Origin: Procambarus clarkii
Taxonomy: Eukaryota; Arthropoda; Malacostraca; Decapoda; Cambaridae
Assembly (NCBI RefSeq): GCF_040958095.1
Contig: NC_091156.1
Span: 23,801,729 to 23,865,728 of the forward strand
Direction of reading: 5' to 3'
Length of the DNA: 64,000 nucleotides
Shown: one piece after another, positions 20,861 to 46,765 of the stretch
How the letters are laid out: every line of letters begins with the position of its first letter
Numbering within the stretch: position 1 is the stretch's first letter
Program-made: the position numbers and the translations under genes
The notes under the pieces: model-generated
Told to the model about the DNA's origin: nothing
Database searches by the model: none
The model's input: the letters and a program-made list of their open reading frames with translations, nothing else

Positions 20861-21147
20861 GTTTGCCATGATATTTTCCAGCTATACAGTACTACTTCCA
20901 GCTATACATTCTTGTACCTTATGTACAAGAATGTACATAAGGAGTGTGAGGATACAAATATGGTAATTACAGTCTTGTAAAGCCACTAGCACGCGCAGCG
21001 TTTCGGGCAGGTCCTTAATCTAAGAAAATTTTAAGGAGGTAAATACTTGCAAAATTATAGACAAAAAATGATAACAGATGACATGAAATGAAAAAAAAGA
21101 TGAGAGAAAATTGTAGGTACAGTATATTAAAGCACACATAGGTAGCT

Positions 21148-21290
21148 AAGATTGATTGCAATGACAGCTTGAATGGTAGTTGACAAAAAAAATTGGTAGG
21201 CATAATACAGCAGAAACAATATAAGATTGGTTGCAATGACAGCTTGAATGGTAGTTGTCAAAAATTGGTAGTCACAATACAGCATATGGC
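21148..21290. repeat. 75-bp tandem duplication in the LINE 3' UTR
   Basis: Two copies with a 75-bp period, each starting AAGATTG(A/G)TTGCAATGAC, within the LINE 3' UTR. Confidence 0.75.
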
Positions 21291-21509
21291 TAGCACATAA
21301 AAGAAGACAGCAATGAACACAATGACAAGGTTGTTTGAAATTACATAAAAATTAGGAGATTGGGTAACACTAGGTACAGAGCAAATTTAAAGCTCAGTGT
21401 AGGAAACTAAGAAGATGAAGTTAGGTACTTTTTGGTTTTGCTTTTAAATAAGGCAAAAGTTTTACAGTTTTTCAATTCACTTGGGAGTGAGTTCCATAAA
21501 CTAGGTCCC

Positions 21510-23039
21510 TTAATTTGCATAGTGTTTACACAGATTAAGTTTGACCCTGGGGATATCAAAGAGATATTTATTTCTGGTGTGGTGATAATGGGTCCTATTA
21601 CATCTGTCCAGGGAGAGTTTCAGAGCATGGTTTGCATTTAAGAACAGGGTTTTGTAAATGTAGTTGACACAAGAGAATGTGTGGAGGGAGTTAATATTTA
21701 GCAAGTTTAGGGATTTAAACAAGGGAGCTGAGTGTTGTCTGAAAGCTGAGTTAGTTATCATTCTGATAGCAGATTTTTGCTGTGTGATGATGGGCTTAAG
21801 GTGGTTTGCAGTGGTAGACCCCCATGCACAGATACCATAATTAAGATAGGGGTAAATTAGTGCATAATATAGTAAGAGAGCAGAGTTAGGAACATAATAT
21901 CTGATTTTGGAGAGTATACCAACTGTCTTAGAGACTTTCTTAGTTATGTGTTGAATGTGGGTGCTGAAGTTGAGTCTCTTGTCTAGGAATAGGCCAAGAA
22001 ACTTGCCATCATCTTTATTACTGATGTTAATGTTGTCTATCTGTAGCTGAATTGCGTTTGATGATTTGCTTCCAAATAAGATGTAGTAAGTCTTTTCGAT
22101 GTTTAATGTTAGTTTGTTCGTTGACATCCATAAGTGGACTTTTTTTAATTCATTATTCACAACATTATTTAGTGTATGTGGGTTGAGGTTTGAATAGATA
22201 AGAGTAGTATCGTCAGCAAACAGTATAGGTTTGAGAATATTAGAGACATTAGGCAGATCGTTTATATATATAAGAAATAGAAGAGGTCCTAAGATGCTGC
22301 CCTGTGGCACTCCAACGGTAATTGGTAGAGTGGACGAAGTTGTATCATTCATGGTTACATATTGGTGTCTGTCACTAAGATAGGATCGGATGTAGTCAAG
22401 GGCAAGGCCTCGGATTCCATAATGCTGGAGTTTAAGTAAGAGGTAGTTGTGATTAACAGTATCAAAGGCTTTTCTTAGGTCAATGAAGAGTCCAATCGGA
22501 AACTCATTTTTGTCAAGGGCTGAGTAGATAACGTCAAGGAGACTAATGATTGCATCGTTGGTGCTCTTTTGGGACCGGAAGCCAAACTGGCAGGGGCTGA
22601 GTATGTCGAATTTTACGAGGTAGGAATAGAGCTGTTTGTAAATAATTTTTTCAAATATTTTTGATAGAATGGGTAGATTTGATATTGGTCTATAATTGTT
22701 TATATCCGCCGGATTGCCTCCTTTATGGACTGGCGTTACTCTTGCCTTTTTGAGGATATCAGGGAAGGTGTGACACTCTATAGATTTGTTGAACAGTAGT
22801 GCTATGGGTGGTGCAAGGGCATGGGAGGCTCTCTTGTACACAATGGACGGAATTTCACTGGTGTTCCCTGCCTTGGTTTTTAGAGAGTGTATGATGGGCA
22901 CAACATCTGCCGGGCTGATTGGTGAAAGGAGAAGAGAGTTTGGATAGCTGCCTGAGAGATATGTTAATATGTGTCTGAGTCTGTGGGATTTTACTGGCAA
23001 GATTAGCACCAACCGATGAAAAGAAACTATTAAATTCAT
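21510..23039 (-). CDS. LINE reverse transcriptase
   Basis: 509 residues. RT motifs in order: NNYRPISNLPILSKIFEKI, GFRSQKSTNDAI, FIDLRKAFDTVNH, GVPQGSILGPLLFLIYINDL, the catalytic LFADDTTLIYS, then the thumb region KFLGLFLDKRLNFSTHI and a C-terminal Cys/His-poor tail ending RNKYLFDIPRVKL. The motif set places it with Jockey/CR1-type LINEs. RT primes on nicked target DNA. The first residues come from a frame that differs from the upstream endonuclease frame. Confidence 0.9.
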   Translation of the reverse strand: MNLIVSFHRLVLILPVKSHRLRHILTYLSGSYPNSLLLSPISPADVVPIIHSLKTKAGNTSEIPSIVYKRASHALAPPIALLFNKSIECHTFPDILKKARVTPVHKGGNPADINNYRPISNLPILSKIFEKIIYKQLYSYLVKFDILSPCQFGFRSQKSTNDAIISLLDVIYSALDKNEFPIGLFIDLRKAFDTVNHNYLLLKLQHYGIRGLALDYIRSYLSDRHQYVTMNDTTSSTLPITVGVPQGSILGPLLFLIYINDLPNVSNILKPILFADDTTLIYSNLNPHTLNNVVNNELKKVHLWMSTNKLTLNIEKTYYILFGSKSSNAIQLQIDNINISNKDDGKFLGLFLDKRLNFSTHIQHITKKVSKTVGILSKIRYYVPNSALLLYYALIYPYLNYGICAWGSTTANHLKPIITQQKSAIRMITNSAFRQHSAPLFKSLNLLNINSLHTFSCVNYIYKTLFLNANHALKLSLDRCNRTHYHHTRNKYLFDIPRVKLNLCKHYAN

Positions 23040-23139
23040 TTGCCATTTCTAAATCAGTTGACGGTATATCCCCATCCTTGTAGAGTTTTATTTGGTTATG
23101 TGAGTGTTGCTTAGTTCCTAGGATACTAGAGATAGTTTT

Positions 23140-24234
23140 CTAAGTGTTTATCATGTTGCCTTTTGCTTCATTGAATCTATTCACATAATATGCAAGTTTT
23201 GCCTTTCTTATGATACTGGTAAGCATTGATGAGTACCTTTTAGCTACTTTCTTTGAAACTAGGCCAATCCTAACTTTCTTCTCATATTCATGTTTCTTGT
23301 TGATTGAGTTGAGAATGCCACTTGTGAGCCATGGATTGTTTAATCTTTTGTCAGTTACTTGCTTTGTAAGAAGGGGACAATGAAGGTTGTAGAGGCTTAG
23401 AGTTTTGGAGAGGAAGAGGTTAGCTAATGAATTTATATCATGGGTATTATTGAATTCAGAACCCCAGTTAATATTGTGAAGTGCCTCTGTAAGATTGTCT
23501 AAAGCTGATTCACTGTGCAGCCTAAATGAAAGTTTCTTGTTTTTTGGTGGTGTTATGTCCATGTTCGCTATGAGAAAGGTAGGATAGTGGTCAGTTGTTC
23601 TGTCGTAGATTATACCAGATACAAGGGGAGCTGTTATGTTTGTCCATATGTGGTCCAAGGCAGTGGCTGATGTTTGAGTGACTCGGGTAGGTTTGGTGAT
23701 AGTGGGGATTAGCATACAGGAGTTCATGCTGTTAAGGAAATAGTCAACTTGAGAGCAATTTTGTTGACCCAGGTCAATATTAAAGTCTCCTCCCAGAATG
23801 ATGTGGTTTTTGTTGAGATTGTTGTTTATAATAAGATTCCTTAGGTTGTCTGAGAAAGAAGCTATGTTAGTATTAGGAAATCTATAGATGGCTCCAATAG
23901 TCAAAGAGGATTTAAGGGATTTAATTGTAAACTGAGCAAAAGTATATTCACAGTAGTCATCTCTGTCACTAATAACACTGTTGCAGATAAATGTATCTCG
24001 GTAATATATAGCTGTGCCACCACCTTTTTTATTAGGCCTACAGTTATGAATGGCTTTATAACCAGCTAAGTTGTAGAGTTGGGTATAGTCTTTATTTAGC
24101 CAAGTTTCTGTTAAAGTAATGAACGATAGGTTCATTTTCATTTTCGGGTGTTGGACTTCAGTTTGGAAATATGAAAAGGCACAGTTTGGTGCATTCAGAT
24201 GATAAAGCTTTATGACATTAATTACAAATGGCAT
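23140..24234 (-). CDS. LINE apurinic-like endonuclease
   Basis: 364 residues of the exonuclease-endonuclease-phosphatase fold: TETWLN (catalytic Glu), GGGTAIYYRD, IYRFPN, ILGGDFNIDL (Asp/Asn pair), ALDHIWTN and TTDHYPTFLI (catalytic His). It nicks DNA to start target-primed reverse transcription. The frame ends at a TAG that falls inside an otherwise continuing sequence. Confidence 0.88.
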   Translation of the reverse strand: MPFVINVIKLYHLNAPNCAFSYFQTEVQHPKMKMNLSFITLTETWLNKDYTQLYNLAGYKAIHNCRPNKKGGGTAIYYRDTFICNSVISDRDDYCEYTFAQFTIKSLKSSLTIGAIYRFPNTNIASFSDNLRNLIINNNLNKNHIILGGDFNIDLGQQNCSQVDYFLNSMNSCMLIPTITKPTRVTQTSATALDHIWTNITAPLVSGIIYDRTTDHYPTFLIANMDITPPKNKKLSFRLHSESALDNLTEALHNINWGSEFNNTHDINSLANLFLSKTLSLYNLHCPLLTKQVTDKRLNNPWLTSGILNSINKKHEYEKKVRIGLVSKKVAKRYSSMLTSIIRKAKLAYYVNRFNEAKGNMINT

Positions 24235-24240
24235 AAGAAA

Positions 24241-24732
24241 GAAGCAAATATTAGTTATATTTAGAACCTATAACAGAAAATAATTTAAATAAAACAGTTG
24301 ATATAAAAAGCTGTATATAATTAAAAGTTGTTAGTTTCATCGCAATGAATGTAAACATGTGATCATTCGTTCAAAAACAATAACACACGTGATCCTAGAT
24401 TTTGCAGTCATCGGGAGAACAAATCCTTCATGCAAACTGCACCTACTATCAAGAAGAAGAAGATCCTAGATTTGGGCATGTTATGTAAAGTTTTCTCGGC
24501 ATTTATGTAAATAATTCCTTCATATGTAATATTTTACTAATTGAAAAGAATGCAAATGTTTCATTGCTGTTTAGTTAAATAATTTTCAAAAACTTGTTGC
24601 AGTATTAAAGTTTTGCTTGTTATGTGTAGGAAGAATATATTTTACTGCATATTGGTATACACATTCCAATACGTTTTTAGTATGCAGTATGTTGTTTTTA
24701 TCAATTATTTGAGATGAGATATATATACAAGA
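24241..24732. other. LINE leader and unassigned DNA, no gene
   Basis: AT-rich. GATCCTAGATTT occurs twice, about 75 bp apart (24391 and 24466). The first part may be the LINE's 5' leader. Nothing else supported. Confidence 0.4.
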
Positions 24733-24986
24733 GTTGTTACATTCTTGTACAGCCACTAGTACGCGTAGCGTTTCGGGCAAGTCCTTAATCCTACGGTCCC
24801 TGGAATACGATCCCCGCCGCGAAGAATCGTTTTTTCATCCAAGTACACATTTTACTGTTGCGTTAAACAGAGGCTACAGTTAAGGAATTGCGCCCATTAA
24901 ATCCTCCCCGGCCAGGATACGAACCCATGACATAGCGCTCGCGGAACGCCAGGCGAGTGTCTTACCACTACACCACGGAGACTGCA
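24733..24986 (-). mobile_element. tRNA-derived SINE with LINE-like 3' tail
   Basis: On the minus strand it starts with a tRNA-like head: A-box-like GTGGTGTAGTGGTAAG, B box GGTTCGTATCC and acceptor-like GTCTCCG...GGGGA. A body of about 110 bp follows, then the tail GGATTAAGGACTTGCCCGAA and ACGCTACGCGTACTAGTGG. That tail is shared with the neighbouring LINE, so the LINE is its likely mobiliser. RNA polymerase III would transcribe it from the internal boxes. Confidence 0.8.
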
Positions 24987-24999
24987 TGTCTTATGTTTT

Positions 25000-25549
25000 T
25001 TATAATAAGCTTCCTAGAAGGTTATAACAGATCCCATGAGCACCACACCAGAAACAAATACCTATTTGATATTCCAAGAGTACGACTTAGTTAAACTAGA
25101 AATGCTTTACATATCAAGGGACCTCGAATGTGGCCTTCCCAATTATGTTAAAGACTGTACCTCTCCCAACCAGTTTAAGTTAAAAACTAAGTACTACCTA
25201 ATTAACTCAATGTAACCTTCCTCACCCCCAAAATGTCAACCCATCTCTTCTATTTAAAACAATGTTGTTTGTTGACCAAATTGTATTTTACTTTTTTCTG
25301 CCATGTTTCACCCCCCCCTCCCCCTCCGTTTTTTTTCCATTTTTTTCTTATTTTTTCTCCACACAATTTATACTTTAATCTCTTTTAGTATTAAGTTTTA
25401 GTCTTAGTGTTTTTCCTGCCCGAAACACTTTGCGTAATAGTGGCTTTAGGCATTGTATGTACTAGCTCTATCTATAAATCCATCTACTTTTGTATCTTAC
25501 CTTGTATGTATGTACTTTACCTGAATACATAATTGTATTTGTATTTGTA
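25000..25549 (+). mobile_element. LINE 3' end, same family, plus orientation
   Basis: 25030-25100 encodes the same C-terminus as the minus-strand LINE (RNKYLFDIPRV...). The 3' UTR and tail follow (CCTGCCCGAAACACTTTGCG at about 25417, ending (TTGTAT)n at about 25549). 5'-truncated, as is usual for LINEs. It ends about 8 bp before the first solid exon of the KDZ gene. Confidence 0.85.
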
Positions 25550-25557
25550 ATAGGTAG

Positions 25558-39535
<13,978 letters not shown>

Positions 39536-39541
39536 ATACAA

Positions 39542-39712
39542 ATGAACAAATCCACAAGGGCCATGATGAGGGTTCGAACCTATGTCCGAGAGGATCCCAC
39601 ACGAGCCTTAATGGACTGTGTTACGACATGGCAAAAGAATTCCAACCGGGAGTTCAACTGACCTCAATCAAAGATTTAAGGCATCACGCTATTGTGATTT
39701 CTGTGTTTAACA
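39542..39712 (-). mobile_element. tRNA-derived SINE inserted at the KDZ stop codon
   Basis: 171 bp flanked by AATAGATACAA (39531-39541 and 39713-39723). On the minus strand it has a tRNA-like head with B box GGTTCGAACCC and A-box-like CCATTAAGGCTCG, and a tail GATTTGTTCAT. The 11-bp target includes the gene's TAG. Confidence 0.8.
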
Positions 39713-39723
39713 AATAGATACAA

Positions 39724-39944
39724 GATAGGCTTTTAAATTTTTAAATTTTTACTTACTTTTGTCCTGTTGCTTGGTTACATGAATTGACCACACAAATTAT
39801 GTTGCTTAGTTACAGAGATTCTTATAACTACATAAATTTTGTTGTTCATTTATAAGCCCATTATGTGCCTCTAAAAATTTCCACTGCCACTCACAGAATG
39901 GGTATGTTGTGCATAATAAATAAACTAAACTAATGTTGACCAGA
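39724..39944. other. No gene seen, probable former 3' UTR
   Basis: AT-rich DNA after the SINE. As the SINE split the end of the KDZ gene, this may be the displaced 3' UTR. AATAAA occurs at about 39918, a possible polyadenylation signal. Confidence 0.4.
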
Positions 39945-40424
<480 letters not shown>

Positions 40425-40430
<6 letters not shown>

Positions 40431-41507
40431 GAAATGACCCTAGTCGAAAGACAAAGAGCCAACCAAGATGGGAAGAGTGTTTCAAACTTCTCTACTAACT
40501 CTCATCATAAACCCCAACGTACTGCAACTACTGTAGCAAAACGAAATTTCAATAAATCATCTCTGAAATGGAAATCTGGAAATGTAGGTACATATACAGT
40601 GAACCCTATAAACCCTGTAGTGAGCACCACTCCGACGACTTCTACAGTGAAAAGGTGTTTGTTCTTCAATAATGAACATCTTACTTATAAGTGTAGTACT
40701 TATCCACACCATAACACCCGAATTCATCGTTTGCAAGAGTTACACAGATGCACAAGGTGCACGGGTCCTCACGACCCCAGTAGCTGTACAGTCTCCTTAC
40801 GTATGTGCAACAAGTGCCACAAGGGTAGACACCATTATTCCTTGTGTGGTAGTGATCAATCAAGATCAACCAATCCTCATAAGAGCATTACAAATTCTAC
40901 TTCTGTACAGTATTGCAAGGTGCATCAAGACATAAGTGTACTTGCAACAGAGTCGAATAACACAACTACGTTACCAACAGCTCAATTAAAATTAATTAAT
41001 AAGGGATCTAAGATTTCCACTCGTGGTCTCTTTGACCAAGGTTCACAGAAAACCTTTTTTTCTCAACAGCTAGTTGATCAGTTGAAACTGAACCCTATTG
41101 CTCGAGTGAATTTGAATATCTCTGAATTCCTAACCAATAGTGGACCTCGTGACTACCAGGTTGTTAAAATCTTGGAAAGTTTAGGAGGCTGCACCAGCCC
41201 AATTCAAGCCATAGTTGTTGACAAGATCCCCTCAGATTTACATGTTACAGGTCTTGCTCAAACAGTCAAATTTCTTAAACGCAGCGGTATTAGGCTAGCG
41301 GATCATAAAATAAATACAGACTGTCTCAACGATGTAGGTATTCTTATTGGAGCTGACTTTTATTATAGATTTATTACTGGATGCACCAGGCAACGAGGTG
41401 TAAACTTGTTACTGTCAGCTGGGGGTAAACTACTCACAGGACCGGTGTTGATCCAACAACATTCTAAATCTACTAGTAATCAATCAACTAATTCAATAGT
41501 GGCGTGA
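40425..41507 (+). CDS. BEL/Pao gag C-terminus and protease
   Basis: 360 residues. Cys/His zinc knuckles near residues 85-145 (LHRCTRCTGPHDPSSC, MCNKCHKGRHHYSLC) are followed by an aspartic protease (TRGLFDQGSQKTFFSQQLV near residue 200, ILIGADFYY near residue 305). The order zinc knuckles then D.GS protease is typical of BEL/Pao. The start given is the first ATG of the open stretch; the true gag start is not in the window. Confidence 0.8.
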
Positions 41508-41847
41508 CTAGGCATAGAGCAGTCACCACTACATGACAGAAACGAAACTGAGGATGATGAGTCCAATCCCCCTGTTCACAAATTATGGGATTTGGACACC
41601 TTAGGCATAGTCCCTGATCAACCCAGTCCAGATGACACATGGACGTATCAACAATATCTTGATACTGTGATTTTCCAAGATAATTAATAATGTGTGAGAC
41701 TCCCGTGGAAGCTGAACCACCCACAGCTTCCAGTAAATTATTTCATGGCCTCAACCCAATTAAATTCTTAATTAGCTAGGCTATGGAAGCAACCAGATAA
41801 ATTGCAACTGTATCACGCTTTAATACAGCAACAACTTGCTAACAAAT
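40431..41847 (+). mobile_element. BEL/Pao element, first piece (gag end and protease)
   Basis: The left part of a BEL/Pao LTR element: the 5' LTR and gag start are missing. The piece ends at the Tx1-like LINE insertion, and coding sequence of the same element resumes at 47777. Broken fossil. Confidence 0.85.
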
Positions 41848-41974
41848 GTCGCCGCTCTGCTACCGGAGGGCGCTAACGTTCGGCCCGGGCTGTCAGTGTT
41901 GACCTGTAGCTGCTGCGTGGTGGTCGTCTTGTTGACGGTGTGGTGCGGCCATTGGCCGGGGCCTGGCGGGTGTC

Positions 41975-43379
41975 ATGGCGTCGACTAGTGGTGGCCGTGT
42001 TCGCCGGGTCGACACCGCCCGGCTTGATTTCTCGGCCCCCGTTGACTGGCCCTTGGTGGAGGTTGCCCTTATGAACGCCATGCGTGTGGAGTACCAAGAT
42101 CTCTTCGGTGTTGAGAAACTTTCCCCTACCCGGGTGGCGATGACGTTCTCCTCGGCGCAGGTGTATCAGCTGTTTGTGCGTCGATGGGGTACACGGACGC
42201 ATGTACTTCCAGGTTCTGCTGTGACGGTGGTCTCCGATCCGTGGGGCCCCCTGACGTATGTCAGCGTTCATGGTGCGCCGGTGCAGTTTCCTGAGGATGA
42301 GCTGTCCGCCGCGTTCCGTCGGTATGGTGAGGTGGTGGGGCAGCGTCATGCCTGTCTGCTTAGTGGGCGCCTGAAGGGACTCCGTATGGGTGCCCGTACT
42401 TTGCGCATGCGGCTCTCTGGGGCTATTCCCTCTCGGGTGGCTGTGTGTGGGTTTTATGTGTGTGTGTTTTACCAGGGGCAGACTCGCTCCTGTTTCCGGT
42501 GTGGTGAGGTAGGCCATTTCGCTGCAGCTTGCCGTGCCCCTCGCCCGGAGGACCCATCGGTTTTCCATGCGGATGATTTTCCACTTCTGCCGGAGGCTGG
42601 GGCGCCCCCAGTGGGCCCGGGCTCTGTGGGTGTGCCTCTGGAGGCGTCGTCCCCAGCTGTTCCTACCTCTCCGTCTGCTGCTGGGTCCTCTGCTCTGTCT
42701 GTTGACTCTGATGCTCTCGCGGCTCCTGCTTCGGGTGCGCCTATGCTGGTGGCGGCGGAGGTACATCGCGACCCGAGTGTCTCCTTGGAATCCGACGTGT
42801 GTGGTGTGGTGCCGGCGGGCGACCCGTGTGCAGTGGCCAGTGTGCTTCCCGAGGCCAGGGGCGGTGTTGATACTGTGTCTCCTGAAGGGCCAGCCTAGCG
42901 GTGTTCCTGATGCTGGTGCCGTGGCGCAGCCGCCTGCTGTCGCTTGTGCTGTGCCTCCTGTGGTTGCATTGGGCTCTTCTGTTCCTCGACGAAAGCGCAC
43001 TCCGAGGGATCGGTCGCACAGCAGGGGCCCCCCTGGGAAGAGGATCGAGGCTGCTGGTGGTGTGCCTTTGGCTGGTGCTACTCCCTCCGCTTCTCCAGTG
43101 GTTCCTCCTCCCCCTTCGGAAGCGGGATCTGGGGATGAGCGGGGCATTGAGCGTGGTGTCGGGCTCGGGGCGGCGGAAGCAGTGGAGAAACTGTGGATGG
43201 TGTCCTCGACGCCTGGGGCGCCCTCTTCGGATGGTGTGTCTCCTGTGATTTTGAAGGCGGTTCCTGGCCGGTCGTCTTCCAGGGTGCGGCAGGGGGTTGA
43301 GCCTGGTGGTGTGGATGTGGCTCCCGCTGCGGGTGCGGTTGTGTCCCCTGGGGGACGCATTGGGTTGGGGGTGTCCTGA
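41975..43379 (+). CDS. Tx1-like LINE ORF1 (one frameshift)
   Basis: The first frame (41975-42898) has an RRM-like region (TYVSVHGAPVQFPEDELSAA near residue 90) and a CCHC knuckle SCFRCGEVGHFAAACRAP near residue 170, then a Pro/Ala/Ser-rich tail ending at a TAG. The tail continues in another frame (SGVPDAGAVAQPPAVAC...) to TGA at 43377-43379, so a one-base change lies at about 42880-42897. ORF1 proteins of this clade coat the LINE RNA. ORF2 starts 10 nt after the end. Confidence 0.8.
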
Positions 43380-43389
43380 GGTTCTCCCG

Positions 43390-46300
43390 ATGGCACCCTC
43401 TGTTGTCTGTGCGTCTTTGAATGTTCGTGGTTTAAATGATCTTGGGGTCCAGTTGGGCCTGTTGGATGTTCTGCAGGAGCAGCGTGTGGATGTGGCTCTG
43501 ATCCAGGAGCATAATGTTCGTGAGGTGTCTGTGCTGCAGTGTTTAAGTGCGCATTTTCATGTTGTGCTCAACCTGCCGAGGACGTCCTTCGGAGGGACGT
43601 TTATGTTGTTTTCTAGGAGGGCTTCCTTCTCCGTGCTTCACACGGAGATGAATGAAGATGGGCGGGTTTTGTTTGTGAGGGTTGAGTTTTTGGGGGTCGT
43701 TCTTCCATTCCTGACGGTGTACGCCCCCTCCGGGGTGGCGCGCCGTCGGGAACGGGAGGAGTTTTTTCGGGTGGGGCTTCTCCCTTTCCTACGTCATGAT
43801 ACGCGGAGTATGGTTTTTGGTGGTGATTTTAAGTATGTGACGAGTGCGTGGGACTGTAGTAGCGCCCGCCCGCAGAATGTCTTGCTGCTGGAGGTGGTGC
43901 GTTCTTGCGGTTTCAAGGATGCTGCTGTGCTCTATGGGGGCGAGTTGTCCTTTACTTTTGCTGCGCATGGGGCGCATTCGCGGATTGATCGAGTGTATGT
44001 TACTGGCGGGGGGTGTTCTGTGTTTGCTTTCCACACTGTCCCGGTTGCTTTCTCGGACCATAGTCTCGTGGTGGTCTGGGTTGGTGTGCCCAGTCAAGTA
44101 CGGGTCGGCGCGGGGTGGTGGAAGCTGAATTGTGGGTTTTTGCGTTCTCCGAGGGTTTGTGGGCAGTTTCGGGTTTGGTGGGTCGGGGTTCTCGCCCGGC
44201 GGTGTGATTTTCCTTCTGTTTTAGATTGGTGGGAGTGGTGTAAGGAGCAATGTCGGTTGTTTTTTCGGGTGGCTGCCAAACGTGAGGCTGCTGGAAGGTT
44301 TGGGTTGCTGCGGTTGTTCCAGGCGAGGCTTTCGCGGTTGTATGTGCGGTACAATGCTGGGATTGACTGTTTTGGGGAGATTGCGGAGTGTAATGAGCGT
44401 ATTTGTGGTTTGCGGAATGAGTGGGCCGAGGGTGTTCGTGTGCATGCTCGTGTGAGTGAACGTGTTGATGGGGAACGGCTCTCTCCTTATCTTTTAGGGA
44501 AGGTGAAGGCTGCGCGGGACGGTGTTCTTTTTATGGCTCTGCAACGGCCGGATGGGTCCGTTGTTTCGGATACCGGTGGTGTGTTGCATTATGTGCGGCA
44601 GGAGTTGGTTGCGTTCTATGGGGAGGTGGTAGGGGACGACGCGATTGCGGAAGGTTTTTTGGGTGGTTGTGCTCCGTGGTTGTCTGCTGCTGATTGTGTT
44701 GGTTTGGAGGAAGATGTTTCGTTGGGGGAGCTTTTCGATGTAGTGAGGTCGTTTCGTTCCGGGAAGGTGCTGGGCTCGGATGGTCTTCCTGTCGAGTTTT
44801 ATGTTGCCTTTTGGGATGTGTTGGGTGATGTTCTTTTGGAGGTGGTCCGGACTTGCCTTTGGGGGTGCGTTCTGCCTGTGTCTCAGTGCGTTGGGAATGT
44901 GCGGCTGCTCCCAAAGCCGGGCGATTTGCGGTTCTTCTCGAACTGGAGACCAATTACTTTGTTGAATGTGGACTATAAGATCCTGTCCAAGATTTTAGCT
45001 GGTCGGTGTCGCCGTGTGGTTGCGTCTGTGGTTTCCGTGGAACAGTTTTGTGGTGTTCCAGGTCGCTCGTTACTGCAGTGCAATGCGTTATTTCGGGATG
45101 TGCTTCTGTACGTGTCGGGCTCTCGCTTGTCAGCAGCGATGCTTTGCCTGGATTGGTCTAAGGCTTTTGACCGTGTTTCGTTAGCTTTTGTTTTTCGTGT
45201 GTTAGAGCGGCTTGGTTTTCCGCCTTTGTTTGTTCGTTGGGTGCGTATGTTGTACGCTCAGTGTTGCAGTCGGGTTTGCATCAATGGGTTCTTGAGTGCT
45301 CCTTTCCCTGTACGCCGTTCGGTGCGGCAGGGTTGTCCACTTTCCATGCTCCTTTATGTGCTCTTTCAGGAGCCTTTTTTTCGGGCGGTCAAGGCTTGTG
45401 CGTTGATCCGTCCCCCCCGGCTGCCTTCTGATCTTCGGTTACCCATCTGCGGTTATGCGGATGATACCATCCTGTTCGTGGCCTCTGCTGGTTCTGTTCG
45501 GGCTGTCCAGGTCGTGGTTGAGGTTTGAGTTGGCCACTGGGGCCCAGGTCAATCGTGCCAAATCTGGTCTTATGGGTATCGGTGGGTGGTCCTCTCGCCT
45601 TGTGTGGGAGGGGTCTTGGTTTCCGGTGGTCTCCTCTCTGCGTGTTCTGGGGATCACCTGGTTCGCTTCTTACGAGAGATCTTTGGAATTTAATTGGGGT
45701 GCGGTTTCTCGTAGTGTTGGTGTTGCGGTTGGGTTGTTGGCTGCACGCCCGTTAACAATTTATCAGCGGGCGTTGCTTGTTACTTGTAAAGTTCTGTCAC
45801 GTGTCTGGTTCGTGGCTCGGTGTTTCCCCCTAGATCGCCGGCTGGCTCTGGGGTTGGAACGTCAGGTTTATAGGTACGTGTGGTGTGGTCGTTACCACCC
45901 GGTTCGTCGCTCGACGTTGGTGTTAGCGGTGCGGGAAGGTGGGGTTGGTATTCCTGATGTGTTTACCAGGGCTCGGGCGCTGTTCTGGGTCTCGTTGCGT
46001 CAGAGTTTAGCGTTGGGTGGGGGGCTCAATGCTTTGTGTATTTTTTATTGTTCGGTACGGTTTAGTTTTTTGGTGGATTGCGGTGTTTGTCGGGAGGTGG
46101 CCTTTTGTACCCCTCCTGTTTACTCCTGGGCGGTAGACATTCTTCGGGCTGTCTGTCGTTGTCCGGGTTATATGTCTCTCTCAGTGAAGGCAATTTATGG
46201 GGTTCTATTTTGTCGTGTTCAGCCGCGGGTGGAGTCTTTATTCCCGTGTTGGGATTGGGGAGAGGTGTGGGCGGCGTTAGGGGCGCGGTTTTTGGCACCG

Positions 46301-46765
46301 CAGCAGCGGGAGTTGTTGTTTCGCATGTTGCATTTGTCGTTGGCGACAAATGACCGGTTGTGCATGCTGGGTTTGCGTGCCTCTGACGCATGTGTCCACT
46401 GTGGTTTGCCTGAAACTCAGTTACATGCTTTCTATTTTTGTGAGAGGCTGAGTGGTTTGCTTGATTGGTTTCGTGCTGTGTTGGCCGTGGTTTGTGGGCC
46501 GGGATATCGGGGTGGTTTTTTGCCATTTTTGTTTTTGTCTTTTCCGCGGGGCTCTCGACGGGTGCGTAATACGCTCTGTCTTCTTGTCGCTGACTATGTG
46601 TATTGTGTGTGGGTTGGCCGGAGGGAGGGTTATGGGGTTGATAGGGTTTTGGGGTTTTTGAGAGGGCGCTTACGGTTCACCTGGTGGTGGCTGCAGCGTG
46701 CTTTTCCGGGTGATTTTTGTGGTTGGTTTACCGGTGCGTATGTTCGTGGGGCTGCTTTTGAGTGA
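43390..46765 (+). CDS. Tx1-like LINE ORF2: endonuclease and RT (one frameshift)
   Basis: Start chosen at MAPSVVCASLNVRGLND, 10 nt after ORF1. Endonuclease: LIQEHNV (Glu), VYAPSG, FGGDFKYV (family usually GGDFN; Lys replaces the Asn here), SRIDRVYV, SDHSLVVV. RT: NWRPITLLNVDYKILSK, CLDWSKAFDRVS, RQGCPLSMLLYVL, catalytic YADDTILF near 45450. One frame stops at 45526-45528 and the protein continues in another frame from about 45515 (ELATGAQVNRAKSGLMG), a single-base indel. C-terminal knuckle CVHCGLPETQLHAFYFC near 46390-46440. Confidence 0.87.

Larger units (their letters stand above)
20935..24240 (-). mobile_element. LINE, Jockey/CR1-like, nearly full coding region
   Basis: Minus-strand non-LTR retrotransposon with endonuclease (23140-24234) and RT (21510-23039) and a 3' UTR of about 570 bp. 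The 3' end reads CCTGCCCGAAACGCTGCGCG then TAGTGGCTTTACAAG, shared with other LINE and SINE tails in the window. The coding region has an in-frame TAG at 23140-23142 (minus strand), where TGG would fit, and a frame change near 22950, so this copy is dead but not old. Confidence 0.85.

Noticed and set aside
20906-20934. Hairpin ACATTCTTGTAC-CTTAT-GTACAAGAATGT as a terminator or regulatory hairpin
   Set aside because: It lies at the edge of LINE/SINE tail sequence that carries the same CATTCTTGTAC motif, so it is probably a repeat-end by-product.
41873-43396. Long minus-strand frame opposite LINE ORF1
   Set aside because: A GC-rich shadow of ORF1 with low-complexity Pro/Thr/Arg composition. 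The + strand carries the CCHC and RRM-like motifs.
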